Counted from the stretch's first letter, positions 36,733-46,983 are shown. The stretch is 64,000 bases of DNA from Planococcus beigongshangi (GCF_016820495.1 NZ_JADHDU010000002.1:248001-312000), one strand, 5' to 3'. The notes: generated by a model from the letters alone, not told the origin. Translations and numbers: made by a program.

Positions 36733-36796
36733 CGGTTTCCCTCCTAATTCTTTCAAGGATCATTTATTAAATAAGCAAGATCTATACGACTTAATT

Positions 36797-36824
36797 ATTA
36801 TAGCATATATCTATGCATTGTCCA
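36797..36824 (-). promoter_or_regulatory. SigA-type promoter for rpmG
   Basis: TGGACA and TATAAT with a 16-bp spacer on the minus strand; the spacer carries the inverted repeat gcata...tatgc. Confidence 0.6.
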
Positions 36825-36888
36825 CTGAAAATATCCAGAAAAAAATATCACCCGCAGAAATCAGCCGCCATCTTTCAGACACGGAAAA

Positions 36889-36911
36889 ACGGCGGAATCA
36901 TTTCCGCCGCT
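36889..36911 (-). terminator. Terminator after phoU
   Basis: Stem cggcggaa / ttccgccg a few bases after the phoU stop; the T-tract is short. Confidence 0.65.
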
Positions 36912-36916
36912 CCCTG

Positions 36917-37576
36917 TTATTTGTTCAGGTCATAATGTCTTCCGCGCACCAGATAGAATAATTGCTCCGCAATATTCGTTGCGTGATCGGCTGCCCGTTC
37001 CATATAGCGGCCGATGAATGCCAGTTGAGTCACCTGGCTGATCTGTGCCGGATTTTCACCCCCGGCAAGCATCAACTGGGTCAGGACTTCTCCGTAAAGG
37101 GCATCCACCTGATCGTCCAGGTCTGCAATTTCTTTGGCTTTTGCCACATCTTCCTCCACAAAAGCTTCTATCACCTTCATCAGCATTGTCGCTGCCAGGC
37201 GATGCATCTTTTCAATCTGTGCGATTACCGGAACATGTTCTTCTTTGCCGAGGCGGATGGTATCTTTTGCGATATTGACGGCATAGTCACCGACCCGTTC
37301 CATATCCGTCGCAACTTTGATCATGACGATGAGCCTTCTTAAATCCGTCGCGACCGGCGACTGCTTCGCTATCAGCAGGATGACGCGGTCATTGAGTTCT
37401 TCTTCCAGCCGGTTGATATGGATATCATCCTCGATGACTTGGAGTGCCGCATCCACATCGTGGTTAAGAAGTGCATCTATTGATTTTCCAAGAGCTTTAA
37501 CCGCCATAGTACTCAGCTGGATAAGCTGGTCCTGGGTGGAATGTAATTCCGTATCGAATTTTTCACGTACTGACAC
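36917..37576 (-). CDS. phoU: Phosphate transport regulator PhoU
   Basis: Metal-binding helical protein that couples the Pst transporter to PhoR signalling. It is 219 residues, two repeated three-helix PhoU domains, each with the metal motif (E/D)xxxD: DMERVGDYAVNIA and YMERAADHATNIAE. Last gene of pstSCAB-phoU. B. subtilis has no phoU in its pst operon, so this organisation is closer to other Firmicutes. Confidence 0.96.
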   Translation of the reverse strand: MSVREKFDTELHSTQDQLIQLSTMAVKALGKSIDALLNHDVDAALQVIEDDIHINRLEEELNDRVILLIAKQSPVATDLRRLIVMIKVATDMERVGDYAVNIAKDTIRLGKEEHVPVIAQIEKMHRLAATMLMKVIEAFVEEDVAKAKEIADLDDQVDALYGEVLTQLMLAGGENPAQISQVTQLAFIGRYMERAADHATNIAEQLFYLVRGRHYDLNK

Positions 37577-37594
37577 TTTAAAACGCCCCTTTTC

Positions 37595-38410
37595 TTAGCC
37601 GAACCTGCCGGAGATATAATCTTCAGTGCGTTTGTCTGAAGGATTCGAGAAAATTGTATCGGTTGTATCATATTCCACGACTTCACCGTTCAGGAAGAAT
37701 GCGGTCTTGTCTGAAATCCGCGCCGCCTGCTGCATATTATGTGTCACGATGATGATGCTGTAATCCTTTTTCAATTCCTGGACCAGTTCCTCGATTTTCA
37801 ACGTCGAGATCGGATCGAGCGCTGAAGTCGGCTCATCCATCAGAATGACATCCGGTTCTATGGCAAGGGCACGGGCGATGCAGATCCGCTGTTGCTGGCC
37901 GCCAGAAATGCTGTAGGCATTCTCTGTCAGGCGATCCTTCACTTCATCCCAGATCGCTGCACCGCGCAAACTTTTTTCCACGATTTCATCGAGGATTTTT
38001 TTGTTTTTGATCCCGTGGATACGGGGACCATAGGCGACATTATCATAAATGGATTTTGGAAACGGGTTCGGTTTCTGGAATACCATGCCCACTCGTGTGC
38101 GCAGTTCTTCGACGCCGTATGATTTATCAAAGATATTTCTCCCGCGGTAAAGGATTTCCCCCGAAGTTTTGACTGACGGCACGAGTTCGACCATCCGGTT
38201 CAAGGTTTTGATATATGTCGATTTTCCGCATCCGGATGGTCCGATGATTGCAGTGACTTCGTTTTCCTTAATATCCAAATCTATATTTTTCAATGCGTGA
38301 TTGGCGCCGTACCAAAGATTCAGCTGATTCGTCTTATAAACGGAATTGCTGCTGACGATATCCTGTTCGATCACGGCATCTGTTGCTATTGCGGTACTGT
38401 TCATTGTCAT
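37595..38410 (-). CDS. pstB: Phosphate ABC transporter ATP-binding protein PstB
   Basis: ATPase of the high-affinity phosphate importer. The 271-residue product has Walker [11 protein letters not shown]-loop FQKPNPFP, signature SGGQQQR, Walker [13 protein letters not shown] and the switch His (VTHNMQQA). Start is the ATG at 38410, 8 bases after GAGGGG; a longer frame into pstA is not supported. Only one pstB is present, unlike the pstBA-pstBB pair of B. subtilis. Confidence 0.97.
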   Translation of the reverse strand: MTMNSTAIATDAVIEQDIVSSNSVYKTNQLNLWYGANHALKNIDLDIKENEVTAIIGPSGCGKSTYIKTLNRMVELVPSVKTSGEILYRGRNIFDKSYGVEELRTRVGMVFQKPNPFPKSIYDNVAYGPRIHGIKNKKILDEIVEKSLRGAAIWDEVKDRLTENAYSISGGQQQRICIARALAIEPDVILMDEPTSALDPISTLKIEELVQELKKDYSIIIVTHNMQQAARISDKTAFFLNGEVVEYDTTDTIFSNPSDKRTEDYISGRFG

Positions 38411-38438
38411 TATAGAAACCCCTCTCAACTCATATGCA

Positions 38439-39317
38439 TTAATAGCGCTTATTGAATTTGTTGCGGATGATGACGGCAATCGAGTTCATAAAGAGCAGAA
38501 ACGCCATCAAAACGATGATCCCTGCAGCTGCGACGACCTGGAATTCCTGCTGCGGACGGCTAGACCAGTCGTAGATCTGCATCGGCAGCGCTGTGAAAGT
38601 ATCCATGACACCGGATGGTAAAAACTGAATAATGACCGGTATGCCGACGACGATCAGTGGAGCTGTTTCTCCTATCGCTCGTGACAGGGCCAGGATACTT
38701 CCTGTTAAGATCCCTGGAATTGCTGCAGGCAGGATAATTTTGACGATAGTCTGCCATTTGGTGGCACCCATGCCAAGCGATGCATCACGGAGTTCACCGG
38801 GCACCGACCGGATCGCTTCCTGTGACGCAACAATAATGACCGGCAGAATCAGAAGGCTCATTGTAAAACCGGCTGCCAGCACACTTGTGCCGAGTGCCAG
38901 TGCCCGGACAAATATCGTCAATCCGAGGAGACCGAAAACGACGGAAGGCACGCCAGCCAGATTGGAGATATTGACGCGGATAAAATCAGTGACCCGGTTC
39001 CTTTTGGCATACTCTTCCAGATAAATTGCCGAACCTACACCGAGAATCAATGCTGTCGGCGCCACGACCGCCATCAGCCAAAGTGATCCGACAAGTGCCG
39101 CTTTGATCCCCGCCTGTTCCGGAAAACGGGAGGCGAAATTAGTCAGGAAATCAAGCGACAGGTGACCCGCTCCCTGCGTAATGATCCGGTACAACAGGAT
39201 AACCAGCGCCAGCAGCGCCAGCAATGTAGCAAGCATGAATATCCCTTTGAATATGGAATTGATGATTTTTCGACCGTTCATTCTTTTGACAACCTGTTGC
39301 TGTTCGATGTATCTCAT
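38439..39317 (-). CDS. pstA: Phosphate ABC transporter permease PstA
   Basis: Membrane subunit of the phosphate importer, 292 residues with six predicted membrane segments and the permease coupling loop [28 protein letters not shown]. Start ATG is one base after the pstC stop with GGGAGGAG upstream; the frame extends further up inside pstC without support. Confidence 0.96.
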   Translation of the reverse strand: MRYIEQQQVVKRMNGRKIINSIFKGIFMLATLLALLALVILLYRIITQGAGHLSLDFLTNFASRFPEQAGIKAALVGSLWLMAVVAPTALILGVGSAIYLEEYAKRNRVTDFIRVNISNLAGVPSVVFGLLGLTIFVRALALGTSVLAAGFTMSLLILPVIIVASQEAIRSVPGELRDASLGMGATKWQTIVKIILPAAIPGILTGSILALSRAIGETAPLIVVGIPVIIQFLPSGVMDTFTALPMQIYDWSSRPQQEFQVVAAAGIIVLMAFLLFMNSIAVIIRNKFNKRY

Positions 39318-39318
39318 A

Positions 39319-40245
39319 TCAATACTCCTCCCTGAAACGTTTGGAAACATAACCGGCGAGAAGGTTCATTGCCATCGTAAAGAGGAATAAGGTGAATCCG
39401 ACCGCATAAATCGAATAATAGATCGTAGTCCCGTAACCGGCGTCCCCTTTAGAAACCTGCACGATATACGCAGTCATCGTCTGGATAGACCCCGCAAAAT
39501 CGCCGTCGAACCTCGGTGTCGAACCGCCCGCCATCGATACGATCATCGTTTCCCCGATTGCACGGGATACGGCGAGTACCACTGACGCCACAATACCGGA
39601 CATCGCAGCTGGCACAGTGATTTTCCAGGCAACTTCGAATTTGGTCGATCCCATTGCCAAAGCGCCTTCCCTGATCTGTTTCGGAACCGAGGACATTGCA
39701 TCTTCCGACAGGGAAGCAATCATCGGAATGATCATGATCCCGACCACAATGCCGGGAGAAATCGCGTTGAAGATTTTGATATCCGGGAAGAAGGACTGAA
39801 GAACAGGTGTGACAAACGTCAAGGCGAAAAATCCGTAGACGATTGTCGGGATGCCTGCCAGCACTTCAAGAACCGGCTTGACGACGCGGCGCACCGATTC
39901 GCTGGCATACTCGCTCAGGTAAATGGCAGCGGAAATGCCGATTGGCACCGCCACAACAATTGCAATCGCAGTCACTTTCAGTGTTCCGAGGATCAACGGC
40001 CAGATGCCGAACTGGGCATCCTTATTCGAGAACGGCAGCCACGTCGTGCCGAACAGGAACTCTGAAATAGAAACCCGGGTGAAGAAGGTCACCGTTTCGA
40101 AAATCAGAGTCAGGACAATCCCGATCGTCGTCAGAACTGATACTGATGCAATCAGGAATAGGATGACCGGTATGATTTTTTCAAGAACTTGTTTATTTTT
40201 CTTGCCTTTCGACTGCGCGATCATTTCTTGCACAGATTGACGCAT
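39319..40245 (-). CDS. pstC: Phosphate ABC transporter permease PstC
   Basis: Second membrane subunit of the phosphate importer, 308 residues, six predicted membrane segments, coupling loop EGALAMGSTKFEVAWKITVPAAMSGI and family motif VLEVLAGIPTIVYGFFAL. It lies 135 bp after pstS, behind a partial terminator. Confidence 0.96.
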   Translation of the reverse strand: MRQSVQEMIAQSKGKKNKQVLEKIIPVILFLIASVSVLTTIGIVLTLIFETVTFFTRVSISEFLFGTTWLPFSNKDAQFGIWPLILGTLKVTAIAIVVAVPIGISAAIYLSEYASESVRRVVKPVLEVLAGIPTIVYGFFALTFVTPVLQSFFPDIKIFNAISPGIVVGIMIIPMIASLSEDAMSSVPKQIREGALAMGSTKFEVAWKITVPAAMSGIVASVVLAVSRAIGETMIVSMAGGSTPRFDGDFAGSIQTMTAYIVQVSKGDAGYGTTIYYSIYAVGFTLFLFTMAMNLLAGYVSKRFREEY

Positions 40246-40330
40246 AATGAGAATCCCCTTTCAACTTAAGAAAAACGAAGCGTAAAGCGCTGCAATGCAG
40301 CCATCTTATCGAAACTTTTACGAAACCCTG

Positions 40331-40356
40331 AAAAAGCAGGCATTAACTGCCCGCTC
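40331..40356 (-). terminator. Partial terminator between pstS and pstC
   Basis: Stem gcgggca / tgcctgc (one mismatch) followed by T-run on the minus strand. A leaky site here would let pstS be expressed above the transporter subunits. Confidence 0.5.
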
Positions 40357-40380
40357 AGTCCAGGTGATTGGAGACATCCA

Positions 40381-41373
40381 TCATCTTAAAGCTTCGAGCT
40401 TTTCAAGGCCTTCATCGTATTGCTCCTGAGGCAATGCAACATATCCGACCGCATCAGCCATCGCTCCGGCATTGTTCAATGTGTACTTCATGAAATCATA
40501 GACCGCATCGTCTTCAGCAACTGCCGTATTGCTCACGTAGGTGAAGAGCGGACGGGACAGCGGCTCATAGTCGCCGGATTCGATCGTTTCTGCGTTCGGC
40601 TCAACTCCGCCGATGGAAACTGCTTTTAGTGTATCCTGGTTTGCTACAAAGTATGCATATCCGAAGAATCCGATTGCGTTCTTATCTGCCTGGATCCCTT
40701 GGACTAGGATGTTGTCATCTTCAGACAGCGTAGCCGAACTTACCAGATCTTCATCTTCCAGAATCACTTCATTGAAGTAATCATAAGTTCCTGAATCCGT
40801 CCCCGGTGCATAGAAAACAACTTCTTCTTCCGGCCAGTCAGGATTGATGTCAGACCACATTTTCGTTGAACCGTCTTCCACCCAAAGTTTTTTCAGGTCT
40901 TCTACCGTCAAATCTTCAACCCAGTCATTTTCCTGGCTGACAACGACCGTCAAACCGTCGTATGCCAAAAGCAATTCTGTATATTCGATGCCTGCTTCTT
41001 CAAGGCTTGCAATTTCTTCGTCTTTGATCGGTCTTGAAGCGTTCGAGAAATCCGTTTCACCTTGCATAAACTTTTCAAATCCTCCGCCTGTACCGGAAAC
41101 TCCAACCTGTACGCGGACATCCGGCTGAGCACCGGCGTACTCTTCAACGACGCCTTCCAAAATCGGTGCAACTGTCGATGAGCCGTCACCAGAAACCGAA
41201 CCTTCCACGGCTTCATCGGATGATCCTGATTGGGATGCCGTCCCTGTCTCGCTCTCTTCAACTTCAGATCCTGATTCTGCGTTTCCTGTTTCTTCTGAAT
41301 CATTTCCGCAGGCACCAAGTATCAATGCAGAACCTAAAATCGTTGAAGCCATTTTGAATTTCCAGTTTTTCAT
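40381..41373 (-). CDS. pstS: Phosphate-binding lipoprotein PstS
   Basis: Extracellular phosphate receptor of the importer. A lipoprotein signal ends with lipobox LILGAC (Cys22), followed by a Ser/Glu-rich linker (about 23-60) and the PstS fold with SGDGSSTVAPILEGVVEEY, GVSGTGGGFEKFMQGE and APGTDSGTYDYFNEV. 330 residues. Heads the operon and is directly preceded by a PhoP box array. Confidence 0.97.
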   Translation of the reverse strand: MKNWKFKMASTILGSALILGACGNDSEETGNAESGSEVEESETGTASQSGSSDEAVEGSVSGDGSSTVAPILEGVVEEYAGAQPDVRVQVGVSGTGGGFEKFMQGETDFSNASRPIKDEEIASLEEAGIEYTELLLAYDGLTVVVSQENDWVEDLTVEDLKKLWVEDGSTKMWSDINPDWPEEEVVFYAPGTDSGTYDYFNEVILEDEDLVSSATLSEDDNILVQGIQADKNAIGFFGYAYFVANQDTLKAVSIGGVEPNAETIESGDYEPLSRPLFTYVSNTAVAEDDAVYDFMKYTLNNAGAMADAVGYVALPQEQYDEGLEKLEALR

Positions 41374-41413
41374 CTGTTACGCCCCCAAATAGTTTGTTTT
41401 GTTTACAGTCTTA

Positions 41414-41467
41414 ACTATAAAGATGGATTGTTGAGGACATATAAACGCATTGTTAAGAAATTGTAAA
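41414..41467 (-). promoter_or_regulatory. PhoP-activated promoter of pstS (four PhoP boxes)
   Basis: On the minus strand the hexamers TTTACA, TTAACA, TTTATA and TCAACA are spaced exactly 11 bp apart (forward starts 41462, 41451, 41440, 41429), matching the PhoP direct-repeat consensus TT(A/C/T)A(C/T)A. A -10 TATAGT (41414-41419) places the boxes about -22 to -60 from the predicted start site, the standard position in PhoP-activated promoters. There is no good -35. Confidence 0.85.
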
Positions 41468-41513
41468 TGCGCTGCTTAATGAAAATCGTCATGGATCCAA
41501 AAGTTTCAACACA

Positions 41514-41545
41514 AAACCCGCCCTGCATTTTTGCAGGGCGGGTTC
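41514..41545 (-). terminator. Terminator after pbpA
   Basis: Stem aacccgccctgca / tgcagggcgggtt with a T-rich tail on the minus strand. Confidence 0.85.
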
Positions 41546-41548
41546 AGA

Positions 41549-43753
41549 TCAATTATTGATATCGATTGTTTCTTCTTCGCCTTCTTCAATCACTTCATCC
41601 GAATAAGGCGGCTTGATGACTGAAGGAGGTTCATCCGATTTCGTTTCGCGAAGCTCAAAATATTTGTCCAGTGCCTGACGCGCAATCAGGTTGGATGTAG
41701 GCGGCACAACACCCGTATTGGTCGTGATATATGGAATCATAACCGAGAATGCGACTTCCGGATTATCATAAGGCGCAAAGCCTACATGGGTGGTTGTCAG
41801 TGAATCCTTAGTGTAGAACGGACTATCTACATTATCATAATACTCGACTTCAGCAGTTCCGGTCTTGCCGGCTGCTGTGTAATCGGTATCGTTGAAATAA
41901 GCTCTCGCCGACCCCTGGCTCCCGGTATAAACATTTCGCATCCCTCTTTTCAGATGGTCGAGTTCCGCCTGTGAGTTGCTGATTCGGTTCAGGATTTTAG
42001 GCTCCACGACTGCCTCTACAGGACCCAGGTTCTGTCCATCAGTGGATGCACCGCGAATTTCCTTCACTAAATGCGGCTGCATCCGGTAACCGCCATTTGC
42101 GATGGTCGAGATATACTGCGCCAATTGAAGCGGCGTATACGTATCAAACTGTCCGATGGCAAAGTCGAGCAGATTCCCTCCGACATTTGTAGCCCCTTTA
42201 TAGCCGGTGCCTTCAAACGGAAGGTCGATGCCTGTTTTCACACCAAGACCAAACTGGGCAAATGAATTCCGCATGGTTTGGAAGCTGCTGGCAGGAATAT
42301 TGATCGGTTCATCGTATTCATAAGTTTCATTTGCAATTTCCAGCGCTATTTTGAACATATAGACGTTGGATGAACGCTCGATTGCCTTCAGGTCAGTCAA
42401 CGGGATCCTGTTGAAATGGGATTGGTTGAAAATCGAACGTTTTGGAGGAGTGCCCCGTATGATCAAAGGTTCATCGATCAGGGTTTGATTCATGCTGACA
42501 GCACCTTCAGAATAACCAGTCAGCAACGTGGCGCCTTTTACGGATGATCCGACTGCATAAGCTGCAGTCGCAGCTGCGTAGGATTGATCGAGCACCACCA
42601 TCTGCCCATTTTCATCACGTTCGATTTTCTTGCCGATCATGGAAAGGACTTCGCCCGTGCGCGGGTCCATCATCACCAGAAAGGCATCTCTCACCAATTG
42701 TGAATTGGGTCCGGCCTTCAGTTCGCGCAGATTGGTCTCCACTATATCTTCAAGCGCAGAATGCAATTCGCTGTCAATCGTAAGCATCAGGTCCTTGCCT
42801 GGCTTCCCTTCATCTGAAGGTACGGTTTCGATGACCCGGCCGCGGCCGTCAGTGATATTTTTCACAACCGACTTTTGGCCCTGGAGCACTTCTTCATACT
42901 GCTGCTCGAGGAAACTGGTCCCGACCCGGTCGTTACGCGAATAATCCCGCGCCAGGTAATATTCCAGATTATCGGAAGGGATCCCCTGTTCCGGTGTTGT
43001 CGTGCTGCCGAGAATGGTCAAGTCGCTTGTCTTAACCCGTTTCCAGTCCGTGATGGTGTTGACACCTTTCAATTTTGGATCCGTCAGCCTTTCCGATACC
43101 CTTGCAAACTCTTCAGGAGTCACATCTTCATTTTTGATGATTTGAGGCGACAGGGCATAGCCCGATGTCATTTCACGGAAAATCGCCAATGTTTCAATAT
43201 CTTCGGCACTCATGCTTGCCAATTCTGCGTCCGTAATTTTTTCCCGGATCAGATTGTCTATCTTGCGCTGCTTTTCTTTTTCAGTAATATCTTCATTCTG
43301 GATGGCTCTCCGTTCTTCATCCGTCACTTTGGCAGTCGCTTCTTCCGTATTCAGCATGATATAGAAATCACGCTTATCCCGGTCAGTTACTCGCTTGTCA
43401 TCCTTTTCGATCAATCTGGCAAGTTCTCTTGCCGTTTCCAGCATTTCCGTTCGCTTGGTCGTCTGCATAGCCGTGTAGGTGATGGCACTTACTGGATTGT
43501 TATCGACCAGCACACGCCCTTCCGAATCGAAAATGCGTCCGCGCGGCACACTGGTATTGACCGGCACTTCTTCCGTTCTCGCCAATATGCGGGCGTAATC
43601 TTCACCTTTAACGATTTGAAGGTAGCCCAGTCTGAGGATCAATAAAGAGAACAATAGAAAGATGGAGAAAAAAAGGACATTCATTCGAAAGACGGTATGG
43701 GATTTCAGCTTCGACTTTGCCTGGCTTACTCTCCTTTTAGTGGGTTGAGTCAT
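41549..43753 (-). CDS. pbpA: Penicillin-binding protein 2A-type transpeptidase
   Basis: Class B PBP for cell-wall elongation, 734 residues. One membrane anchor (about 24-46), a PBP dimer domain with RGRIFDSEGRVL, and a long N-terminal insertion rich in charged residues (about 120-240). The transpeptidase domain carries SxxK at S403-SVK, SxN as SSN in ERSSNVYMF, and KTGTAE. The acidic C-terminal tail is extended (EEGEEETIDINN). Same place as pbpA in B. subtilis, between pstS and sodA. Confidence 0.94.
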   Translation of the reverse strand: MTQPTKRRVSQAKSKLKSHTVFRMNVLFFSIFLLFSLLILRLGYLQIVKGEDYARILARTEEVPVNTSVPRGRIFDSEGRVLVDNNPVSAITYTAMQTTKRTEMLETARELARLIEKDDKRVTDRDKRDFYIMLNTEEATAKVTDEERRAIQNEDITEKEKQRKIDNLIREKITDAELASMSAEDIETLAIFREMTSGYALSPQIIKNEDVTPEEFARVSERLTDPKLKGVNTITDWKRVKTSDLTILGSTTTPEQGIPSDNLEYYLARDYSRNDRVGTSFLEQQYEEVLQGQKSVVKNITDGRGRVIETVPSDEGKPGKDLMLTIDSELHSALEDIVETNLRELKAGPNSQLVRDAFLVMMDPRTGEVLSMIGKKIERDENGQMVVLDQSYAAATAAYAVGSSVKGATLLTGYSEGAVSMNQTLIDEPLIIRGTPPKRSIFNQSHFNRIPLTDLKAIERSSNVYMFKIALEIANETYEYDEPINIPASSFQTMRNSFAQFGLGVKTGIDLPFEGTGYKGATNVGGNLLDFAIGQFDTYTPLQLAQYISTIANGGYRMQPHLVKEIRGASTDGQNLGPVEAVVEPKILNRISNSQAELDHLKRGMRNVYTGSQGSARAYFNDTDYTAAGKTGTAEVEYYDNVDSPFYTKDSLTTTHVGFAPYDNPEVAFSVMIPYITTNTGVVPPTSNLIARQALDKYFELRETKSDEPPSVIKPPYSDEVIEEGEEETIDINN

Positions 43754-43808
43754 TTATCTACGGTCTCCTTCCGGTTAAATATCCAAAAGTCAGTATATCA
43801 TCGAACAG

Positions 43809-43848
43809 CAAAAAACACACACTTTTTCAGACGAAAAAGTGTGTGTCA
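43809..43848 (-). terminator. Terminator after sodA
   Basis: Long stem acacacactttttc / gaaaaagtgtgtgt with T-run on the minus strand. Confidence 0.85.
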
Positions 43849-43866
43849 GGTTGCATATGAATTAGA

Positions 43867-44475
43867 TTATTTAGCTGCTTCGTAACGTTTCGATACTTCA
43901 TCCCAGTTTACAACATTCCAGAATGCTGCCAGGTAATCCGGGCGTTTGTTCTGGTATTTCAAGTAGTAGGCATGCTCCCAGACGTCAACTCCAAGAATCG
44001 GCGTTTTGCCGTCCATCAATGGAGAATCCTGGTTTGCAGTGGAAGTGACTTCCAATTCGCCGTTTGAAACAGCAAGCCAAGCCCAGCCAGAACCGAAGCG
44101 AGTTTTACCAGCGTTTTCAAATTGCGTTTTGAATTCGTCGAAGCTGCCGAATTTGCTGTCGATCGCTTCAGCAAGAGCACCCGATGGAGCTCCTGTGCCA
44201 TTTGGCGTCAATAATTGCCAGAACAGTAAGTGGTTAGCGTGTCCGCCACCATTGTTGCGAACTGCTGTACGGATATCTTCAGGAACTGCGTTCAAATCGG
44301 AAATTAATTCTTCTACAGATTTTGAAGCTAGATCCGCATGGCCTTCCAAGGCTGCGTTAACATTCGTAATGTACGTATTATGGTGTTTCGTGTGGTGGAT
44401 ATTCATCGTTTCTTTGTCGATGTGTGGTTCAAGTGCGTCATACGCGTAAGGTAGTTCCGGTAATTCATAAGCCAT
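43867..44475 (-). CDS. sodA: Superoxide dismutase [Mn/Fe]
   Basis: Dismutates superoxide in the cytoplasm. 202 residues; metal ligands H27, H82 (GGHANH), D164 and H168 ([11 protein letters not shown]) are all present. The [14 protein letters not shown] and GSGWAWL segments favour manganese, but Fe/Mn specificity cannot be settled by eye. AAGGAGG precedes the ATG. Confidence 0.96.
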   Translation of the reverse strand: MAYELPELPYAYDALEPHIDKETMNIHHTKHHNTYITNVNAALEGHADLASKSVEELISDLNAVPEDIRTAVRNNGGGHANHLLFWQLLTPNGTGAPSGALAEAIDSKFGSFDEFKTQFENAGKTRFGSGWAWLAVSNGELEVTSTANQDSPLMDGKTPILGVDVWEHAYYLKYQNKRPDYLAAFWNVVNWDEVSKRYEAAK

Positions 44476-44585
44476 GATTAAATTCCTCCTTGAGTCTATT
44501 GTTCTACTTTCCTAGCGTAACAAAGAATCCGGATTGATACAATTAAAATGCACGATCATGCATTTTAATCAGACCTTTGACCGAG

Positions 44586-45074
44586 TCAGACGACAATGAA
44601 GAACAGGATGACCATCACCAGTTGGATGATCCCTTTAGTGAAGACCGATGTGATGAATCCGACTACCGATCCGATTCCGGAATTGAAGGCCTGCTTGAAC
44701 TTCGAACGGTTGAAGATCAGTTCCGCACCGATTGCCCCGATAAATGGTCCAATGATGATCCCGATGATCGGCAGTACGAACGGCCCGATGATGAGGCCGG
44801 CCATGCTGCCCCAGAATCCGGCACGAGAACCGCCGAAACGTTTCACGGTATAGGCATTGGATAATGCGTCTGCGCTGAACAGCAGACCGACGAACAGGAC
44901 CTGGATCAGCCAGAACCACCATGGCAGATCAGCGAAACTGAAGAACAGGCCATACATGACAAATCCGCCGAAGATAAACAGGACTGCCGGAATGATCGGA
45001 TATACAAGGCCGATAAAACCGATCACAAAACATAAAAGAACGACAATCCAGCCAATCACTTCAATTGCTTCCAT
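44586..45074 (-). CDS. yqgC: DUF456 membrane protein (YqgC)
   Basis: A 162-residue integral membrane protein with several hydrophobic segments and glycine-rich GSMAGLIIGPFVLPIIGIIIGPFIGAIGAEL, the DUF456 signature. ATG at 45074 follows AGAGGGGG. Function is unknown. It lies upstream of sodA on the same strand as in B. subtilis. Confidence 0.88.
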   Translation of the reverse strand: MEAIEVIGWIVVLLCFVIGFIGLVYPIIPAVLFIFGGFVMYGLFFSFADLPWWFWLIQVLFVGLLFSADALSNAYTVKRFGGSRAGFWGSMAGLIIGPFVLPIIGIIIGPFIGAIGAELIFNRSKFKQAFNSGIGSVVGFITSVFTKGIIQLVMVILFFIVV

Positions 45075-45176
45075 ATAGTTGCCCCCTCTAATTTCAATGC
45101 ACAATCACCCGTTAAAGACATAAAAGATCGAATTGGCATTACGTACAGCTAACAAGCCGATAATTTTCCTGCCATA

Positions 45177-45238
45177 AAAAAGCTCCCTTTCATCGTGCCC
45201 TACATTTTTTAAAATGTAAAGAAAGATGAAAGGGAGAA
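45177..45238 (-). terminator. Terminator after the Na/Pi transporter gene, with inner hairpin
   Basis: Stem agctccctttcatc / gatgaaagggag encloses a second AT-rich inverted repeat (acattttttaaaatgt); T-run follows on the minus strand. Confidence 0.8.
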
Positions 45239-45256
45239 AGTCGATTTTGAAAATTT

Positions 45257-46897
45257 TTAAGTTCTGTTGCCCAGGATCGCTTCTGCAATATTCACTGCGT
45301 GGTCGCCTATGCGTTCAAGGTTGCTGACGATATCGACGAACACGATGCCGGCCTGTGCAGAACATCTTCCTTCGTTCACACGCAAAATGTGCTTCTTACG
45401 GAATTTACGTTCCATCTTATCGATGAGATCTTCCTGCTCCGCAACTTCGCGCGCAAGTTCATGATCAGAAGTGTCAAGGGAAACAAGTGCTTTTTGAACT
45501 GTTGCAATCGTCAACGTGAACATTTCTGTCAGGTCTTCCATAGCGTCTTCAGTCAAGTTGACTTTATGGTTTTCCTGATAATCGATCAGTTCCAGTACGT
45601 TTTCGAAATGATCCCCGATCCGCTCGATATCACGGACAGTTTCCATCAAGACGGTATGACGTTCTGAATCTGCAGACGAAATCGATTCTGCAGATATCAA
45701 AATGAGGTAATCCGTAATTTTCCCGTCAAGATTGTTAATTGCATCTTCCAGCTGGTAAGCTGTTTCTGCATTTTTCTTACTTTTCGTTTTAAGGTAGGCA
45801 TAAGTTTCTTCCAGCCCCTGCACTGCATAATTACCCATGCGGAGAATTTCCTCTTTCGCCTGGCCGAGTGCAATGGATGGTGACTGTTCGATGAAATGAA
45901 TATCAAGGTGTTTCGGTTTAAATTCGATCGTCACTTCTTCACCCGGTATCATCTTCGTCACAAGGTATGCCCATAAACCGATGAGCGGGAATTGAATGAT
46001 CGTATTCGCTACGTTGAATGAACCGTGTGCAAATGCGATTTCCATTTTCGGATCAAGGCCCAACGTTGCTGCCAGCCAAGCGACATAAGCTGTAAAAGGA
46101 TTGAGTAAAATAAGGAAAATGACAGAACCGATGATATTGAATAGTACATGGACGGCTGCTGCGCGGCGTGCTGCTACGGATGTACCGATTGCAGCCAATA
46201 CCGCAGTAATCGTCGTACCGATGTTATCGCCGAATAATACTGGCAAGGAGGCTCTTAGATCAACTAGACCTTCTGCATACAAGCCTTGCAGAATTGCGAT
46301 GGTACCACTGGAGCTCTGGACGATCAGCGTAAAGATTGTCCCGACTGCCACCCCTAAAATCGGCATTTCGCTCAAGTTGACTGTCATATCGATGAATGCC
46401 GGCAATTCACGCAACGGCTTCATCGCTCCGCTCATCGTTTCCATTCCGAAGAATAGTCCCCCGAAACCGAAAATGACCTGTCCGATATTCTGTACTTTAT
46501 TTTTCTTGAAGAAGAAGATCAGGAAAGCACCGACTGCCATAATCGGCAAAGCGTATGCCCCTACATCTAGCCCGATGATGAAAGCAGTAACGGTCGTCCC
46601 GATGTTTGCCCCCATGATGACTCCGATTGCCTGACGCAAAGTCATGAAACCGGCACTTACCAGACCGACGACAATAACTGTCGTACCAGAACTGGACTGA
46701 ATCAGGATAGTTACGACAATACCAACCAGAACCCCCATGAACGGATTGGTCGTAAAGCGGTCCAAAATATCCCGCAATTTGTCTCCCGCCGCTTTTTGCA
46801 AGGCATCTCCCATATATTTAATGGAGAAAAGGAATATACCCAGCCCACCAAAGAAGGTGAACAGTATTTCTTGCCAGTTCGTTTCCACGATTAACAT
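45257..46897 (-). CDS. nptA: Na+/phosphate cotransporter with C-terminal PhoU domain
   Basis: Sodium-dependent phosphate transporter (PNaS/NptA family), 546 residues. The membrane part has two inverted repeats, each with the QSSSGT motif (ILIQSSSGTTVIV and LIVQSSSGTIAIL). Residues from about 340 form a soluble PhoU-like domain (VRDIERIGDHFENVLE and VSNLERIGDHAVNIAE). The phosphate role fits its place near pst-phoU, though no PhoP box array is seen in front of it. Confidence 0.9.
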   Translation of the reverse strand: MLIVETNWQEILFTFFGGLGIFLFSIKYMGDALQKAAGDKLRDILDRFTTNPFMGVLVGIVVTILIQSSSGTTVIVVGLVSAGFMTLRQAIGVIMGANIGTTVTAFIIGLDVGAYALPIMAVGAFLIFFFKKNKVQNIGQVIFGFGGLFFGMETMSGAMKPLRELPAFIDMTVNLSEMPILGVAVGTIFTLIVQSSSGTIAILQGLYAEGLVDLRASLPVLFGDNIGTTITAVLAAIGTSVAARRAAAVHVLFNIIGSVIFLILLNPFTAYVAWLAATLGLDPKMEIAFAHGSFNVANTIIQFPLIGLWAYLVTKMIPGEEVTIEFKPKHLDIHFIEQSPSIALGQAKEEILRMGNYAVQGLEETYAYLKTKSKKNAETAYQLEDAINNLDGKITDYLILISAESISSADSERHTVLMETVRDIERIGDHFENVLELIDYQENHKVNLTEDAMEDLTEMFTLTIATVQKALVSLDTSDHELAREVAEQEDLIDKMERKFRKKHILRVNEGRCSAQAGIVFVDIVSNLERIGDHAVNIAEAILGNRT

Positions 46898-46951
46898 TCA
46901 CTCCTAGAATAGCGTATTCACACCTTGTCTATTATGAATAGTTCTACAGTC

Positions 46952-46983
46952 AAATGTAAATACCTTTAATAAAAATTTACATT
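46952..46983. other. Inverted repeat between nptA and the DUF1189 gene
   Basis: aatgtaaat ... atttacatt, 9-bp arms with about 13 bp between, in the divergent promoter region. It could be an operator for either gene; single TTTACA hexamers here do not form the 11-bp array of PhoP. Confidence 0.35.

Noticed and set aside
42875-43645. Open frame of 256 codons on the plus strand opposite pbpA
   Set aside because: Antisense shadow of pbpA with no family features or start signal.
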